42,585 bases of DNA from Oscillospiraceae bacterium (GTDB taxonomy: Bacteria; Bacillota; Clostridia; Oscillospirales; Oscillospiraceae). The notes under the pieces were generated by a model. That model ran no database searches and was not told where the DNA came from. It saw only the letters and a list, made by a program, of their open reading frames with translations. The position numbers and the translations under genes were made by a program. The stretch is taken from assembly GCA_021203045.1 (NCBI GenBank), contig JAJQBY010000118.1:1-42585 (forward strand), given 5' to 3'. Positions 19,424-27,798 of this stretch are shown here, piece after piece; within the stretch, counting starts at the first letter, position 1, and each line of letters starts with the position of its first letter.

Positions 19424-19956
19424 CCGCTCCTGTTCAAATCCAAACGCCCCTGACCCCGGAGGCGGTCAAGAACCTTCACGCAGGGGATGAGGTGCGCATC
19501 ACCGGCACCATATACACCGCCCGGGACGCCGCCCATAAAAAGCTGTGCCAGCTTCTGGACGAGGGGGCTCCCCCGCCCTTCGACATAAGAGACCAGATCA
19601 TCTTCTACACCGGCCCCCCCCCGGCCCCGCCGGGATATCCCATCGGCTCCTGCGGCCCCACCACCTCCTATCGGATGGATCGGTATACCCCAAGGCTCCT
19701 GCGCCTTGGCCTGCGGGGCATGATCGGCAAGGGCCGCCGGGGCCAGCCGGTTATAGACGCCATCGTGGAAAACACCGCCGTGTATTTCTCCGCCGAGGGC
19801 GGCTGCGGCGCGCTGCTGGCCCGGTATATCCTGGAAAGCGAGCTCGTGGCCTTCCCCGAGCTCGGCACCGAGGCCATCCGCCGTCTGAAGGTGGAAAATT
19901 TCCCGGTCAGCGTCTTTTGCGACTGCGGCGGCAATATTTATTCGCCGTATCTGTAA
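19420..19956 (+). CDS. Fumarate hydratase, class I, beta subunit
   Basis: The 178-residue partner of the preceding subunit, corresponding to the C-terminal domain of single-chain class I fumarases. Seen: IIFYTGPPPAPPGYPIGSCG, TTSYRMDRYTP, and GMIGKGRRGQP, the usual substrate-binding segments. The start (MTAPVQIQTP) is set by the ATGA overlap with the alpha gene, giving coupled equal synthesis. Together with malic enzyme downstream it converts fumarate, released by purA/purB, to malate and then pyruvate. Confidence 0.92.
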   Translation: MTAPVQIQTPLTPEAVKNLHAGDEVRITGTIYTARDAAHKKLCQLLDEGAPPPFDIRDQIIFYTGPPPAPPGYPIGSCGPTTSYRMDRYTPRLLRLGLRGMIGKGRRGQPVIDAIVENTAVYFSAEGGCGALLARYILESELVAFPELGTEAIRRLKVENFPVSVFCDCGGNIYSPYL

Positions 19957-19958
19957 AA

Positions 19959-20696
19959 ATGAGGAAGCGGATTTACGCCATTGTTGAATCGGCAGAGAAC
20001 GGAGACAGGTTAAGCGCGGCCTACGACTACGTCATGATGGCGGTCATCGTTGCCAGTCTTATCCCCCTTGCCTTCAAGGGGACGACCGGCCTTTTGTCAG
20101 CGGTCGAACGCATAGCAACCGCCATTTTCATTTTGGACTACCTGCTTCGCCTTGCGACAGCCGATCTCAAGCTGAAAAAGGGAGGTCTCTCTTTCGTTCT
20201 GTACCCCTTTACCCCGCTGGCCATTATCGATCTGCTGTGCATTCTGCCGTCCTTTAACCTTTTAAGCGCCGGTTTTCGTCTTCTGAAGATCATCCGTCTC
20301 TTTCGGGCGTTCCGGGTATTTCGCGTTTTTAAATTATTTCGATATTCAAAAAGTCTCCGAATCATCCTCAAGGTGATAGCAAGCCAGAAAGCGCCGCTTG
20401 TATCCGTTGGCGTTTTGGCTGTCGGATATGTTTTAATAGCGGCGCTGGTTATTTTTAACGTGGAGCCGGACACATTCGGCACATTTTTCGATGCCGTATA
20501 CTGGGCCACGGTCAGCCTCACCACGGTGGGGTACGGCGATATATACCCGGTATCTGTCGCCGGGCGGATCGTTACCATGCTATCGTCCTTTGTGGGCATT
20601 GCTATCGTCGCCCTGCCATCCGGCATTATCACCGCAGGATACATGACGGAGATCAACCACCGATCAGAGGATAAAACCCCATCAGAGCAGCCCTGA
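19959..20696 (+). CDS. Voltage-gated-type potassium channel
   Basis: A 245-residue six-helix cation channel subunit of the plasma membrane. The S4-like voltage sensor is striking: arginines and lysines every third residue from about 107 to 134 (FRLLKIIRLFRAFRVFRVFK). The pore carries the K+ selectivity filter TTVGYGD (188-194). It lacks a long cytoplasmic regulatory domain (no RCK/TrkA part). The start at 19959 is 2 bases after the fumarase stop, so it is probably coupled to it, although there is little ribosome binding site. Being embedded among central metabolism genes is unusual. Confidence 0.93.
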   Translation: MRKRIYAIVESAENGDRLSAAYDYVMMAVIVASLIPLAFKGTTGLLSAVERIATAIFILDYLLRLATADLKLKKGGLSFVLYPFTPLAIIDLLCILPSFNLLSAGFRLLKIIRLFRAFRVFRVFKLFRYSKSLRIILKVIASQKAPLVSVGVLAVGYVLIAALVIFNVEPDTFGTFFDAVYWATVSLTTVGYGDIYPVSVAGRIVTMLSSFVGIAIVALPSGIITAGYMTEINHRSEDKTPSEQP

Positions 20697-20735
20697 GACA
20701 AACAGGCTGTAATCACACAAACGGAGGAAATATCT

Positions 20736-21908
20736 TTGGATTACCTACAGCGCTCTCTGGAGGAGCATTATAAGTGGCGGGGCAAGCTGACGACCCAGCC
20801 TAAAATGCGAGTGGACAGTGCCGACGCGCTCTCGCTGGCCTATACGCCGGGCGTGGCCGCTCCCTGCCTGGAGATCCAGAAGGACCCGGCCAAAAGCTAT
20901 GAACTGACGGGCCGGTGGAACACCGTCGCCGTGGTGACGGACGGCACCGCCGTCCTGGGGCTGGGCGATATCGGTCCAGAGGCGGGTATGCCCGTCATGG
21001 AGGGCAAGTGCGTTCTGTTCAAGGAATTCGGCGGCGTGGACGCCGTGCCCCTGTGCATCCGTTCCAAGGAGCCGGACGATATCGTGAACACCGTGGCCCT
21101 CCTGGCAGGGAGCTTCGGGGGCATCAATCTGGAGGACATCTCCGCCCCCCGCTGCTTTGAGATAGAGCGGCGCCTGAAGGAGCTCTGCGACATCCCCATC
21201 TTCCATGACGATCAGCATGGCACTGCCATCATTGCCCTGGCCGGTATGCTCAACGCCCTGAAGGTGGTAGGAAAAGCCCTGCCCGACGCGCGCATCGTCA
21301 TAAACGGCGCAGGCGCGGCGGGAACGGCCATCGCCCGGCTGCTGGTATCCGCCGGGGCCGGGGACGTGATCGTCTGCGACCGCAAGGGCCCTATCGCCGC
21401 CGGCCGAGATGGGCTGAACCCCGCCAAGGCGGATCTGGCAAAAATCACCAACAAGACCGGCCTGACCGGCACGCTGGCGGACGCCCTGCAGGGCGCGGAC
21501 GCCTTCATCGGCGTATCCTCTCCCGGGGTGGTCACCGGGGAGATGGTACGCTCCATGGCGAGAGACGCCATTATTTTCGCCTGCGCCAACCCCACGCCGG
21601 AGATATTCCCCGATGAGGCCAAGGCCAACGGGGCCGCGGTGGCCGCCACGGGCCGGAGCGATCTGCCGAACCAACTCAATAACGTGCTGGCCTTCCCCGG
21701 CGTCTTCCGGGGCGCACTGGATGTGCGGGCTTCGGACATAAACGACGCCATGAAGGAGGCCGCCGCCTATGCCCTGGCCGGTCTGGTCAGCGAGGCGGAG
21801 CTGAACGCCGAATACATCATCCCCCGCCCCTTCGACCCCCGGGTGAAGGACGCCATCGCCGCCGCCGTGGCCCAGGCCGCCCGCGATACCGGCGTGGCAC
21901 GGATATGA
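20736..21908 (+). CDS. Malic enzyme (malate to pyruvate)
   Basis: The 390-residue short bacterial malic enzyme decarboxylates malate to pyruvate, giving NADH or NADPH. Seen: SLAYTPGVAAPCLEI, the catalytic region FHDDQHGTAIIALAGMLNAL, the nucleotide fold INGAGAAGTAIARLLV, and FACANPTPEI. It starts at TTG 20736, supported by GGAGGAA at about 20723-20729 and the conserved MDYLQRSLEEHYKWRGKL. It is the last gene before the terminator. Together with the upstream fumarase it would drain fumarate to pyruvate; cofactor choice cannot be told. Confidence 0.95.
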   Translation: MDYLQRSLEEHYKWRGKLTTQPKMRVDSADALSLAYTPGVAAPCLEIQKDPAKSYELTGRWNTVAVVTDGTAVLGLGDIGPEAGMPVMEGKCVLFKEFGGVDAVPLCIRSKEPDDIVNTVALLAGSFGGINLEDISAPRCFEIERRLKELCDIPIFHDDQHGTAIIALAGMLNALKVVGKALPDARIVINGAGAAGTAIARLLVSAGAGDVIVCDRKGPIAAGRDGLNPAKADLAKITNKTGLTGTLADALQGADAFIGVSSPGVVTGEMVRSMARDAIIFACANPTPEIFPDEAKANGAAVAATGRSDLPNQLNNVLAFPGVFRGALDVRASDINDAMKEAAAYALAGLVSEAELNAEYIIPRPFDPRVKDAIAAAVAQAARDTGVARI

Positions 21909-21931
21909 TTGTTCGGTTTGGTGTTAAGCAA

Positions 21932-21970
21932 TAAAAAAGGCAGCCATTCGAGATGACTGCCCTTTTTTAT
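21932..21970. terminator. Bidirectional terminator between malic enzyme and the secreted hydrolase
   Basis: AAAAAAGGCAG (21933-21943) pairs with CTGCCCTTTTTT (21957-21968) with one mismatch. It has an A tract on one side and a T tract on the other. It ends the long pyrG-led block and the convergent minus-strand gene. Confidence 0.9.
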
Positions 21971-21990
21971 TTGGTTTTATTTTTTCCGCC

Positions 21991-23745
21991 TCAGCCGGCA
22001 TCCTCGAGAATCGTACCGTCGGCGCTGCGGGAGAAGTGGGACAGGAAATCCCATGCGATGGAGGCATACAGATCGGAGACACAGTGCCCAGCGCCGATCA
22101 TGGAAACCAGCTCAAAGACCGGGTTCTCGTAATCATCCGTGTAGAAATAGTTCAGCTCATAGGTGAACCCCTTATTCTCGACGGTCTCGGTCTCATCGCC
22201 CACATACCCCCAAATGTTGAGGGAATAATCAGGATCGGTGAGAGTTACCCCGTTGTAGGCCGCCATGGACTCGATGGGCGTGTCGGACATCCCGGCAAAA
22301 TAGGTGTTTCCTGCCTCGTCCTCCGCGACGTTATTGGGGTCCTCGCTGCCGCAAATGAAGATCGTGGGCAGATCGAGCACATCGCCATCGGCCAGATACG
22401 AAGAAATATCAGACGTGCCCGCCATAGGCGCGATAGCGGCAAACACGCCGGCGTTGGCATAGCCCACCAGCATCGTATTCGCGCCTCCCATGGAGAAGCC
22501 GGAGAGATAAATGCGGCTGGCGTCCACGTTGTAATTCTCCTGCATATACTCTACCATATACATGACCGCGTCACAGTTGGCCTCAGCGTCTCCGGTATTG
22601 CCGGGGTAGTCTATGGAGATCAGCAGGAAGCCCTCCTCGGCAGCCACATTCGCCCAGCCCGATCCGTTCACAGAATACAGGGGATCCTCCGACATGCCAT
22701 GCAGAACGACAACAAGCGGCACGGCCTCCTCTCCCGTGTAGGAATCGGGAATAAATGTATAGTAATGATACTCAACGTCGTTGCTGGTATAGTAGTCCTT
22801 TGTGACGGTCAGGCCAAGCTCATCAAAGTTCGGCCAGGTCAGCAGCGTCCACTCGCCCATGACCATGGTATCCGTAACAACATTTTCCGTCAGACTGAAG
22901 CGGGTCCGCTGGGACAGGAAATCCGCCCAGGCCTCGGCGATCACATCGGCGTCAAAGGAGTCGGAGCCCTCGGCCACAACGACCTGTTTTTCAGTATAGG
23001 AGGAATTCGTATAGATATTATCCTCCTCAGTATCTGTCTCATTTGCGGCCTTCCAGTATTCAACGGCAGTATCACTGGCGTTCACTAGATACGCCGGCAC
23101 GGCATAGCCTATGTCAAGCTCCTCGTCGATCTCGCCGCCAAAGGTCAAGATTCCGGCGATGCGGCCCGCATTCTGAGACAGGTAATTGTTTACAAATGTA
23201 GCGCCATCGCCTTCGGCAAGGATATATTGGAGATTATTATACACACAGCGATCATATTCACCGGTGGTATCAGAAACGATCTTTCCTCCAGCCAAATAGA
23301 TCTGCGCAGTGTAGTACACGTTTATATCCTCTTCCGTGTAGTATTCTCCGTTCAACGGCAGAGGGATTATGATATAGCCCGGCGCAGACTCCGCAATATC
23401 AATAAGTCCCATGCTCTCCAGCAGCGCATATGCCTCCTCCTCCGACTGGGGGATCGTGTCAGGATATACAAAGTATACCGCATTGAGCAAGCCGGACATT
23501 ACATCAAAATCGTACGGTTCTGAGGGCGAATACAGGTAAAAAGCATTATGCTCGGTGTTATATTCGCTGTCCGTTACGACCACATCCGTGAGCAGCTCGA
23601 AGGACGCCCCCTCAGGCAGTCCGGACTCCCCGCTCGCTTCCCCGCTGGCCTCGTCTGACCCCTGGGCGAAGCCGGAGGATGTCAGCCCTAACGAGAGCAT
23701 CATCGCTACTGCCAATAAAACTGAGCAGAACCGTTTGAATTTCAT
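21991..23745 (-). CDS. Secreted alpha/beta hydrolase (esterase, PHB-depolymerase/LpqC-like)
   Basis: A 584-residue exported protein. The signal peptide (MKFKRFCSVLLAVAMM, cut likely after GFA at residue 27) is followed by the linker ASGEASGE (33-40), an N-terminal unknown region of about 290 residues, and a C-terminal esterase domain. That domain has an oxyanion segment VVLHGMS (about 346-352), nucleophile S418 in GFSMGG, an acid in ICGSEDP and a histidine in GAGHC. It resembles feruloyl-esterase or polyhydroxybutyrate-depolymerase relatives; the substrate is unknown. AGGAGGA precedes the ATG. It is divergent from a LysR regulator, which may control it. Confidence 0.88.
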   Translation of the reverse strand: MKFKRFCSVLLAVAMMLSLGLTSSGFAQGSDEASGEASGESGLPEGASFELLTDVVVTDSEYNTEHNAFYLYSPSEPYDFDVMSGLLNAVYFVYPDTIPQSEEEAYALLESMGLIDIAESAPGYIIIPLPLNGEYYTEEDINVYYTAQIYLAGGKIVSDTTGEYDRCVYNNLQYILAEGDGATFVNNYLSQNAGRIAGILTFGGEIDEELDIGYAVPAYLVNASDTAVEYWKAANETDTEEDNIYTNSSYTEKQVVVAEGSDSFDADVIAEAWADFLSQRTRFSLTENVVTDTMVMGEWTLLTWPNFDELGLTVTKDYYTSNDVEYHYYTFIPDSYTGEEAVPLVVVLHGMSEDPLYSVNGSGWANVAAEEGFLLISIDYPGNTGDAEANCDAVMYMVEYMQENYNVDASRIYLSGFSMGGANTMLVGYANAGVFAAIAPMAGTSDISSYLADGDVLDLPTIFICGSEDPNNVAEDEAGNTYFAGMSDTPIESMAAYNGVTLTDPDYSLNIWGYVGDETETVENKGFTYELNYFYTDDYENPVFELVSMIGAGHCVSDLYASIAWDFLSHFSRSADGTILEDAG

Positions 23746-23794
23746 GGATTTTCCTCCTGTATTGCGTTATAATTAACCAGGTTCTATAGAATAA

Positions 23795-23824
23795 AGTATA
23801 ATATACAGTCTCTTACCTGTCCAA
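23795..23824 (-). promoter_or_regulatory. Probable promoter of the secreted hydrolase
   Basis: On the minus strand TTGGAC (23824-23819), 18 bases, TATACT (23800-23795). It lies in the 139-base region shared with the divergent LysR gene. Confidence 0.5.
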
Positions 23825-23884
23825 CAGGTTTTCTTCTGGAATCACAGGAAAAATACGATGTTCCCATGCCTATGGAGATACGCT

Positions 23885-24814
23885 ATGAACTTCACACAGC
23901 TCGAATACTTTCTGACCATCGCACAGACCGGCAGTATCACAGCGGCCGCCAGGCAGCTGTTTATATCCCAGCAGACCTTGAGCGAATCCCTCCGCCGGCT
24001 GGAGGACGAGCTGGGCGTCACTCTGATACACCGCACAAGACCTATCGCCTTGACGGAGGCCGGGCAGTGCGTGGCCGATGGAGCCAGAGACATCCTTGCC
24101 CGAAAAGTCCAAATGCTTCAGCAGCTGGAAACCTCAACCGACAATGACGGTCTTGTCATTTACGTCGCCCCGACAGCGTCTCCGCCCTTTCTCACCAAGC
24201 TTTTGCTTTCCTTCGGGCAAAGCTGCCCGACCGTCAAGGCCAGCGTGCAGGTTCTTGACGAGACAAGTCTGCTCAGCACCGGCGTCTGTTTTTCCCTTAC
24301 CTTTGCCGAGCTGGACAAACGCCTCAGCTGGTATCCTGTCCTGCGTGATAACTATGCGGTTTTAATCAGACCGGAGCTGCTGGACAAGCGCTTTGGCCCG
24401 AATGCCGATGCACTTCGTCAGGGGCTGCGGGAAACCGGCGACCTGGCCCTGCTCCGGACAATGCCGTTTGCCATTCCCGCATCTCCGCCCAGCCATCCTG
24501 ACCCCACCGTTGATGCGCTACAAAGAGCTGGCATTGACAGCGCGTCCATCCAGCGGATACAGCAGCCCCATCTGGTGCATGTCCTGTGTGAGTCCGGCGC
24601 CGCTGCCGCCATAGCCCCGCTGAGCAGCCTGTATTTCGGATTTGAACGCCAGATAGCCGATGGCAGCCTGGAGCTGTTTCCCCTGGCGGAGCGGTATGGG
24701 TCCTACCTTCTCCACATCGGATGCCGAAAGCACTGCAAGCCGCAAAGCATAGAACAACAGTTTATCCGCTTCACGCAGGAGTTTATGGAACGTGAGATCA
24801 TGCAGCGCAAATGA
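23885..24814 (+). CDS. LysR-family transcriptional regulator
   Basis: A 309-residue regulator with an N-terminal winged helix (FTQLEYFLTIAQTGSITAAA, then SQQTLSESLRRLEDELG) and a C-terminal LysR substrate-binding domain from about residue 90. The ATG at 23885 matches the usual LysR start (MNFTQLEYF) and follows GGAG; an earlier ATG at 23858 is less likely. LysR proteins usually act on the divergent neighbour, here the secreted hydrolase, in response to a small ligand. The ligand-binding half has drifted and gives no hint of the inducer. Confidence 0.92.
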   Translation: MNFTQLEYFLTIAQTGSITAAARQLFISQQTLSESLRRLEDELGVTLIHRTRPIALTEAGQCVADGARDILARKVQMLQQLETSTDNDGLVIYVAPTASPPFLTKLLLSFGQSCPTVKASVQVLDETSLLSTGVCFSLTFAELDKRLSWYPVLRDNYAVLIRPELLDKRFGPNADALRQGLRETGDLALLRTMPFAIPASPPSHPDPTVDALQRAGIDSASIQRIQQPHLVHVLCESGAAAAIAPLSSLYFGFERQIADGSLELFPLAERYGSYLLHIGCRKHCKPQSIEQQFIRFTQEFMEREIMQRK

Positions 24815-24820
24815 AAAAAA

Positions 24821-24855
24821 CAGGAGCGATCCAACCGGGTCGCTCCTGCTTTTAT
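24821..24855. terminator. Terminator between LysR and CarD genes
   Basis: CAGGAGCGA (24821-24829) pairs with TCGCTCCTG (24840-24848). Plus-strand T run CTTTTAT and minus-strand TTTTTTT allow use in both directions. Confidence 0.85.
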
Positions 24856-24876
24856 ATCGTTTCTATAATAGATATT

Positions 24877-25395
24877 TTACTCTGCGTTGGCGGCCATGCT
24901 CAGCCGGTCATGGATGAAGTCCTGCACATTTTCCCGCGTGATATCCAGCGCCACGGCAAGCTCGCCGAAAAGAAGGTTTTCCGCCCGCTCCATATAGCGC
25001 CGATCCACCGCGCCGAATTTCAGCTTGGCCTGCTCCCGCTCCGCCTTTTTGCGATAGGTGGACATGGTCAACCGCAGAAGATCCAGGCAGTCATGACTCT
25101 CCAGCTCGGATTTATAGTGGTTTTCCAGCTGCTGCAGGTTCTGATTGTTATACGCCTCCGCCTGGATGGTGGGTATCTGATCGATCAGTCTCATAGCCTC
25201 CTCCCGGCTGATGACCGGGCGGGTAAAGACCTTGTCGTTATCCACCGGCGTGGTGATGGTACCAGTCTGATATAACGGGGTCAGCACATAATACAATCTC
25301 TCCGGGGCCGTTCTGCTGGCCCGCTTCGGCACGATTTCCGTCACCCGGCACACGCCGGTCCCCCCATATAAAATCAGATCGCCCACCTTATACAA
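24877..25395 (-). CDS. CarD-family transcription regulator
   Basis: A 172-residue protein with the N-terminal CarD/CdnL RNA-polymerase interaction domain (YKVGDLILYGGTGVCRVTEI, about 1-60) and a C-terminal helical domain. CarD-type proteins bind the RNA polymerase beta subunit and tune promoter opening. I prefer the TTG at 25395, which gives the usual MYKVGD start behind GAGGGAG. A TTG at 25413 would add six residues with no Shine-Dalgarno. Its promoter, a leader with an inverted repeat, and T-rich flanks precede it. Confidence 0.9.
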   Translation of the reverse strand: MYKVGDLILYGGTGVCRVTEIVPKRASRTAPERLYYVLTPLYQTGTITTPVDNDKVFTRPVISREEAMRLIDQIPTIQAEAYNNQNLQQLENHYKSELESHDCLDLLRLTMSTYRKKAEREQAKLKFGAVDRRYMERAENLLFGELAVALDITRENVQDFIHDRLSMAANAE

Positions 25396-25425
25396 AGTTC
25401 TACACTCCCTCAAAAAAATTCGGAT

Positions 25426-25456
25426 ACTGCACCCATCTGAAAAAAACGAGTGCAGT
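25426..25456 (-). promoter_or_regulatory. Inverted repeat in the CarD-gene leader
   Basis: ACTGCAC (25426-25432) and GTGCAGT (25450-25456) are perfect arms around a T-rich loop on the transcribed strand. A run of seven Ts follows on the minus strand (25417-25411). It could be an attenuator or a protein binding site between promoter and start codon. Confidence 0.45.
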
Positions 25457-25472
25457 TCCCCCTTGCATACAC

Positions 25473-25501
25473 ATTATAGCACTTTTTTACGGAAGATGTA
25501 A
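25473..25501 (-). promoter_or_regulatory. Promoter of the CarD gene
   Basis: On the minus strand TTACAT (25501-25496), 17 bases, perfect TATAAT (25478-25473). Confidence 0.75.
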
Positions 25502-25550
25502 GTATTTTTTTCGTTTTTTTATCGCTTTTTTATAAAAAATTATGACACAA

Positions 25551-25572
25551 GCCCGGCCACAGAGGGCCGGGC
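25551..25572 (-). terminator. Hairpin after the MFS transporter gene
   Basis: GCCCGGCC (25551-25558) pairs perfectly with GGCCGGGC (25565-25572). On the minus strand the T-rich stretch starts about ten bases later, so it is an imperfect terminator. Confidence 0.55.
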
Positions 25573-25602
25573 CTGTTCATTTGTCAGGTCATGAGAGCGG
25601 CA

Positions 25603-26847
25603 TCAGCCCTCGGCCTTCGCAGCGTCCCGCTTGTTCAGCGTGCGCTGAATGATGATCATGAGCACCACGGGGATCAGTGCTGTCACAGCGCCCATGATGA
25701 AGGTGGAGGTGACGTTTTCCACGGTGGCCTTCAGAATGTTGTTGGACACCCAGTTGAAGAAGATGGAGCTGAAGCCAAGAGCCAGCATGGCTACGCCGTA
25801 GTTGGTGCCGGAATGCTTCGCACCGAACAGATCGGTGCAGAGAGCAGCGTTCAGGGCAGAGGGTCCGCCATAGGCGAAGGCAATGACCGCGATGGTGGCA
25901 AAGTAGCCATAGCCGGTGATGAAGGTCATCAGCACGGCGCCTGCAAAGGTCAGGGCGCACAGGATATACATGGTCTTGGCGCGGCCCAGCTTATCGCTCA
26001 GGGTAGACATGATGATACGCCCCAGGGCGTTGGTGATGCCGGTAAAGGACACACAGGCGATAGCTGCGCTCTCCGCCAGGCCACGGGCCATACCCAGATC
26101 CTTTATCAGCGGTACGCAGAGGTTCCAGGTCCCGTTGATAAAGAAGATGGAGAAGAACAGGCACCAGAATGCAGGCTGCTTCATGGACTGACCCAGGGTG
26201 TAGTTCTCCCCGCCGGAAACCGCCTTCTCCGGCAGGTTCAGGCTCTTTATGTATTCCTCACCGGGCAGGCTGACGAAAGAGCTGGCGATAAGTCCCAGCA
26301 CCAGGAACACACCGGCCAGGATCAGGAACACCGGCATGAAGTTCACAACGCCATCTGTGGTGAATACGTTCATCAGAGCGTTGGACAGGGGCGTGAACAC
26401 CACCGTAGACAGGCCGAAGGCCCCGCAGGCCAGGCCGGAGGCCAGGCCCCGGCGATGAGGCAGCCACTTCTGGATGCAGCTGATGCAGGCGCCGTAGGCG
26501 AAGCCGGAGCCCAGGCCGCCCATGACGGCATAGGTCACATAGATGAGAGAGATGGTCTTTTCCGTCAGAAACGCGGTCAGACCAACGCCCAGGGAGAACA
26601 GGATGACGCCCAGGAAGCAGGTCAGCCCGGGTCCCTTCTTGTCGTTGATAAAGCCGCCGATCAGGTTGCCGAACACAAAGGCAAAGATCATATACGAGGA
26701 GACCATCCCCGCAGCGGAGGCGTTCCAGTTGAACGCAGTGACGATGGGCGTTTTGAACACGCTCCACAAATACAGGATGCCCACGCAGAGCTGCACGACC
26801 AGTGCGCCGATGATAGCGGGCAGCGGCTTATTATTGCTTTTCTTCAT
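25603..26847 (-). CDS. MFS transporter, oxalate/formate antiporter (OFA) type
   Basis: A 414-residue, twelve-helix major facilitator. The N-terminus (PAIIGALVVQLCVGILYLWSVF) and the GFINDKKGP loop between helices 2 and 3 are typical of the OFA group, which exchanges small carboxylates. The second half has ALGRIIMSTLSDKLGRAKTM. The ATG at 26847 is preferred over an upstream in-frame start because GGAGG lies 5 bases ahead. It is a single gene with a consensus promoter. The substrate could be oxalate, formate or another monocarboxylate; no decarboxylase gene is nearby. Confidence 0.9.
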   Translation of the reverse strand: MKKSNNKPLPAIIGALVVQLCVGILYLWSVFKTPIVTAFNWNASAAGMVSSYMIFAFVFGNLIGGFINDKKGPGLTCFLGVILFSLGVGLTAFLTEKTISLIYVTYAVMGGLGSGFAYGACISCIQKWLPHRRGLASGLACGAFGLSTVVFTPLSNALMNVFTTDGVVNFMPVFLILAGVFLVLGLIASSFVSLPGEEYIKSLNLPEKAVSGGENYTLGQSMKQPAFWCLFFSIFFINGTWNLCVPLIKDLGMARGLAESAAIACVSFTGITNALGRIIMSTLSDKLGRAKTMYILCALTFAGAVLMTFITGYGYFATIAVIAFAYGGPSALNAALCTDLFGAKHSGTNYGVAMLALGFSSIFFNWVSNNILKATVENVTSTFIMGAVTALIPVVLMIIIQRTLNKRDAAKAEG

Positions 26848-26900
26848 GCTTCCTCCAAAAAAATATGCCCTTCCGCAGAAGAGACTAAAATCATACATAT

Positions 26901-26929
26901 ATAATATTCCTATTTTCCCTGTCTGTCAA
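26901..26929 (-). promoter_or_regulatory. Promoter of the MFS transporter
   Basis: On the minus strand perfect TTGACA (26929-26924), 17 bases, TATTAT (26906-26901). Confidence 0.8.
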
Positions 26930-26972
26930 CGCCTGACCTTGATATTATCCCAAGGTTTTTTGCCAGAAATGC

Positions 26973-27001
26973 AAAACCGGGCGGTCAAGGCCCCCGCCCG
27001 G
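26973..27001 (-). terminator. Terminator of the TetR gene
   Basis: CCGGGCG (26977-26983) pairs with CGCCCGG (26995-27001). On the minus strand TTTTGC follows. It is 16 bases past the TetR stop. Confidence 0.7.
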
Positions 27002-27016
27002 CTCTCCGGCCTGCCG

Positions 27017-27591
27017 TTATCGTGATATCCCCCGGTCTCTAATGGACAGTACATCTGCGCGCAGCACCGCCATCTCCTCCGGGGTCTCCTTCATCCCGGA
27101 CTGGAGCCAGCCCCGGATGATGTTCACAAACGCCCCCTCAAAGGCCAGGTTTCGATAATGCTCCCCCGTGCTTTGAGACGGACCGTCCCATTCAGTCAAG
27201 GACGGCTGAGACAGCACCGTTCCCATGGGCATTTGTATGAGCAGCAGATTATTCGCCAGTCTCCTATTTCCCCATAGCTTCTGAAAAAAGCCAGATACTG
27301 GTCATACGCCCCACCCCGGAGGGCGGCCCGGAGCAATCCGCTGATGTCCTGGGCTACTCCGTCCGCAATTTCGGCCAGCAGCTCCTCCTTGGTAGCGTAA
27401 TTCCGGTAAAACGTGGCCCGGGACACCCCGGCCCGGCCGACCAGCTCCGTGACGGATATTTTTTGTATATCCTTCTCGCTGAGCAGATGGATAAGCGCCA
27501 TTCGCAGGCATTCCCTGGATATGCGGTTGGATTCCTCCCCGGACAGGCGCTGTATCCTGCGCTTTTCCAGCTCTGTTTTTTCTCCCGGCAT
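27017..27591 (-). pseudogene. TetR-family regulator, frameshifted at a T6 run
   Basis: The first part (ATG 27591) has a complete TetR helix-turn-helix (QKISVTELVGRAGVSRATFY) and an effector domain up to YLAFF. There the minus strand has six Ts (27289-27284). In the current frame translation goes RSYGEIGDW and stops at 27196. One extra T restores FQKLWGNRRLANNLLLIQ and joins smoothly to the second frame, ending at 27017. The full protein would be about 190 residues, normal for the family. The DNA-binding part is intact, so the short form of 131 residues might still be made. A palindromic operator sits 18 bases upstream of its start. Confidence 0.85.
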
Positions 27592-27609
27592 AACATATAC
27601 TCCCTATTA

Positions 27610-27624
27610 TGTATCTATGATACA
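27610..27624. promoter_or_regulatory. Palindromic TetR operator candidate
   Basis: TGTATC (27610-27615), TAT, GATACA (27619-27624) form a perfect 15-base palindrome between the TetR start and the divergent promoter. Size and symmetry fit a TetR dimer site, so self-control is likely. Confidence 0.65.
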
Positions 27625-27636
27625 AATTCATTTTAA

Positions 27637-27664
27637 TTGTCTATTTTCAGTTGTTTCCTATAGA
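27637..27664 (+). promoter_or_regulatory. Possible promoter of the HdeD/AI-2E/GH79 operon
   Basis: TTGTCT (27637-27642), 16 bases, TATAGA (27659-27664). Downstream at 27698-27711 a second inverted repeat, GAGACA-TT-TGTCTC, could be another regulator site in the leader. Confidence is limited by the weak -10. Confidence 0.4.
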
Positions 27665-27798
27665 TTTTTCCTTTTCCATGTGCTACTATTGTCCGCAGAG
27701 ACATTTGTCTCACCGATTCAATCGTATCACCTTCGGCGGCAAATGTCAACCAAAAGCGAATCTGCGGCCTATATCATGGGCGGAAAGGTGTCTTTTTT

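Noticed and set aside
26936-26961. Plus-strand terminator-like hairpin ACCTTG/CAAGGT followed by six Ts
   Set aside because: No plus-strand gene ends there; it lies upstream of the MFS promoter and is probably chance or a remnant.
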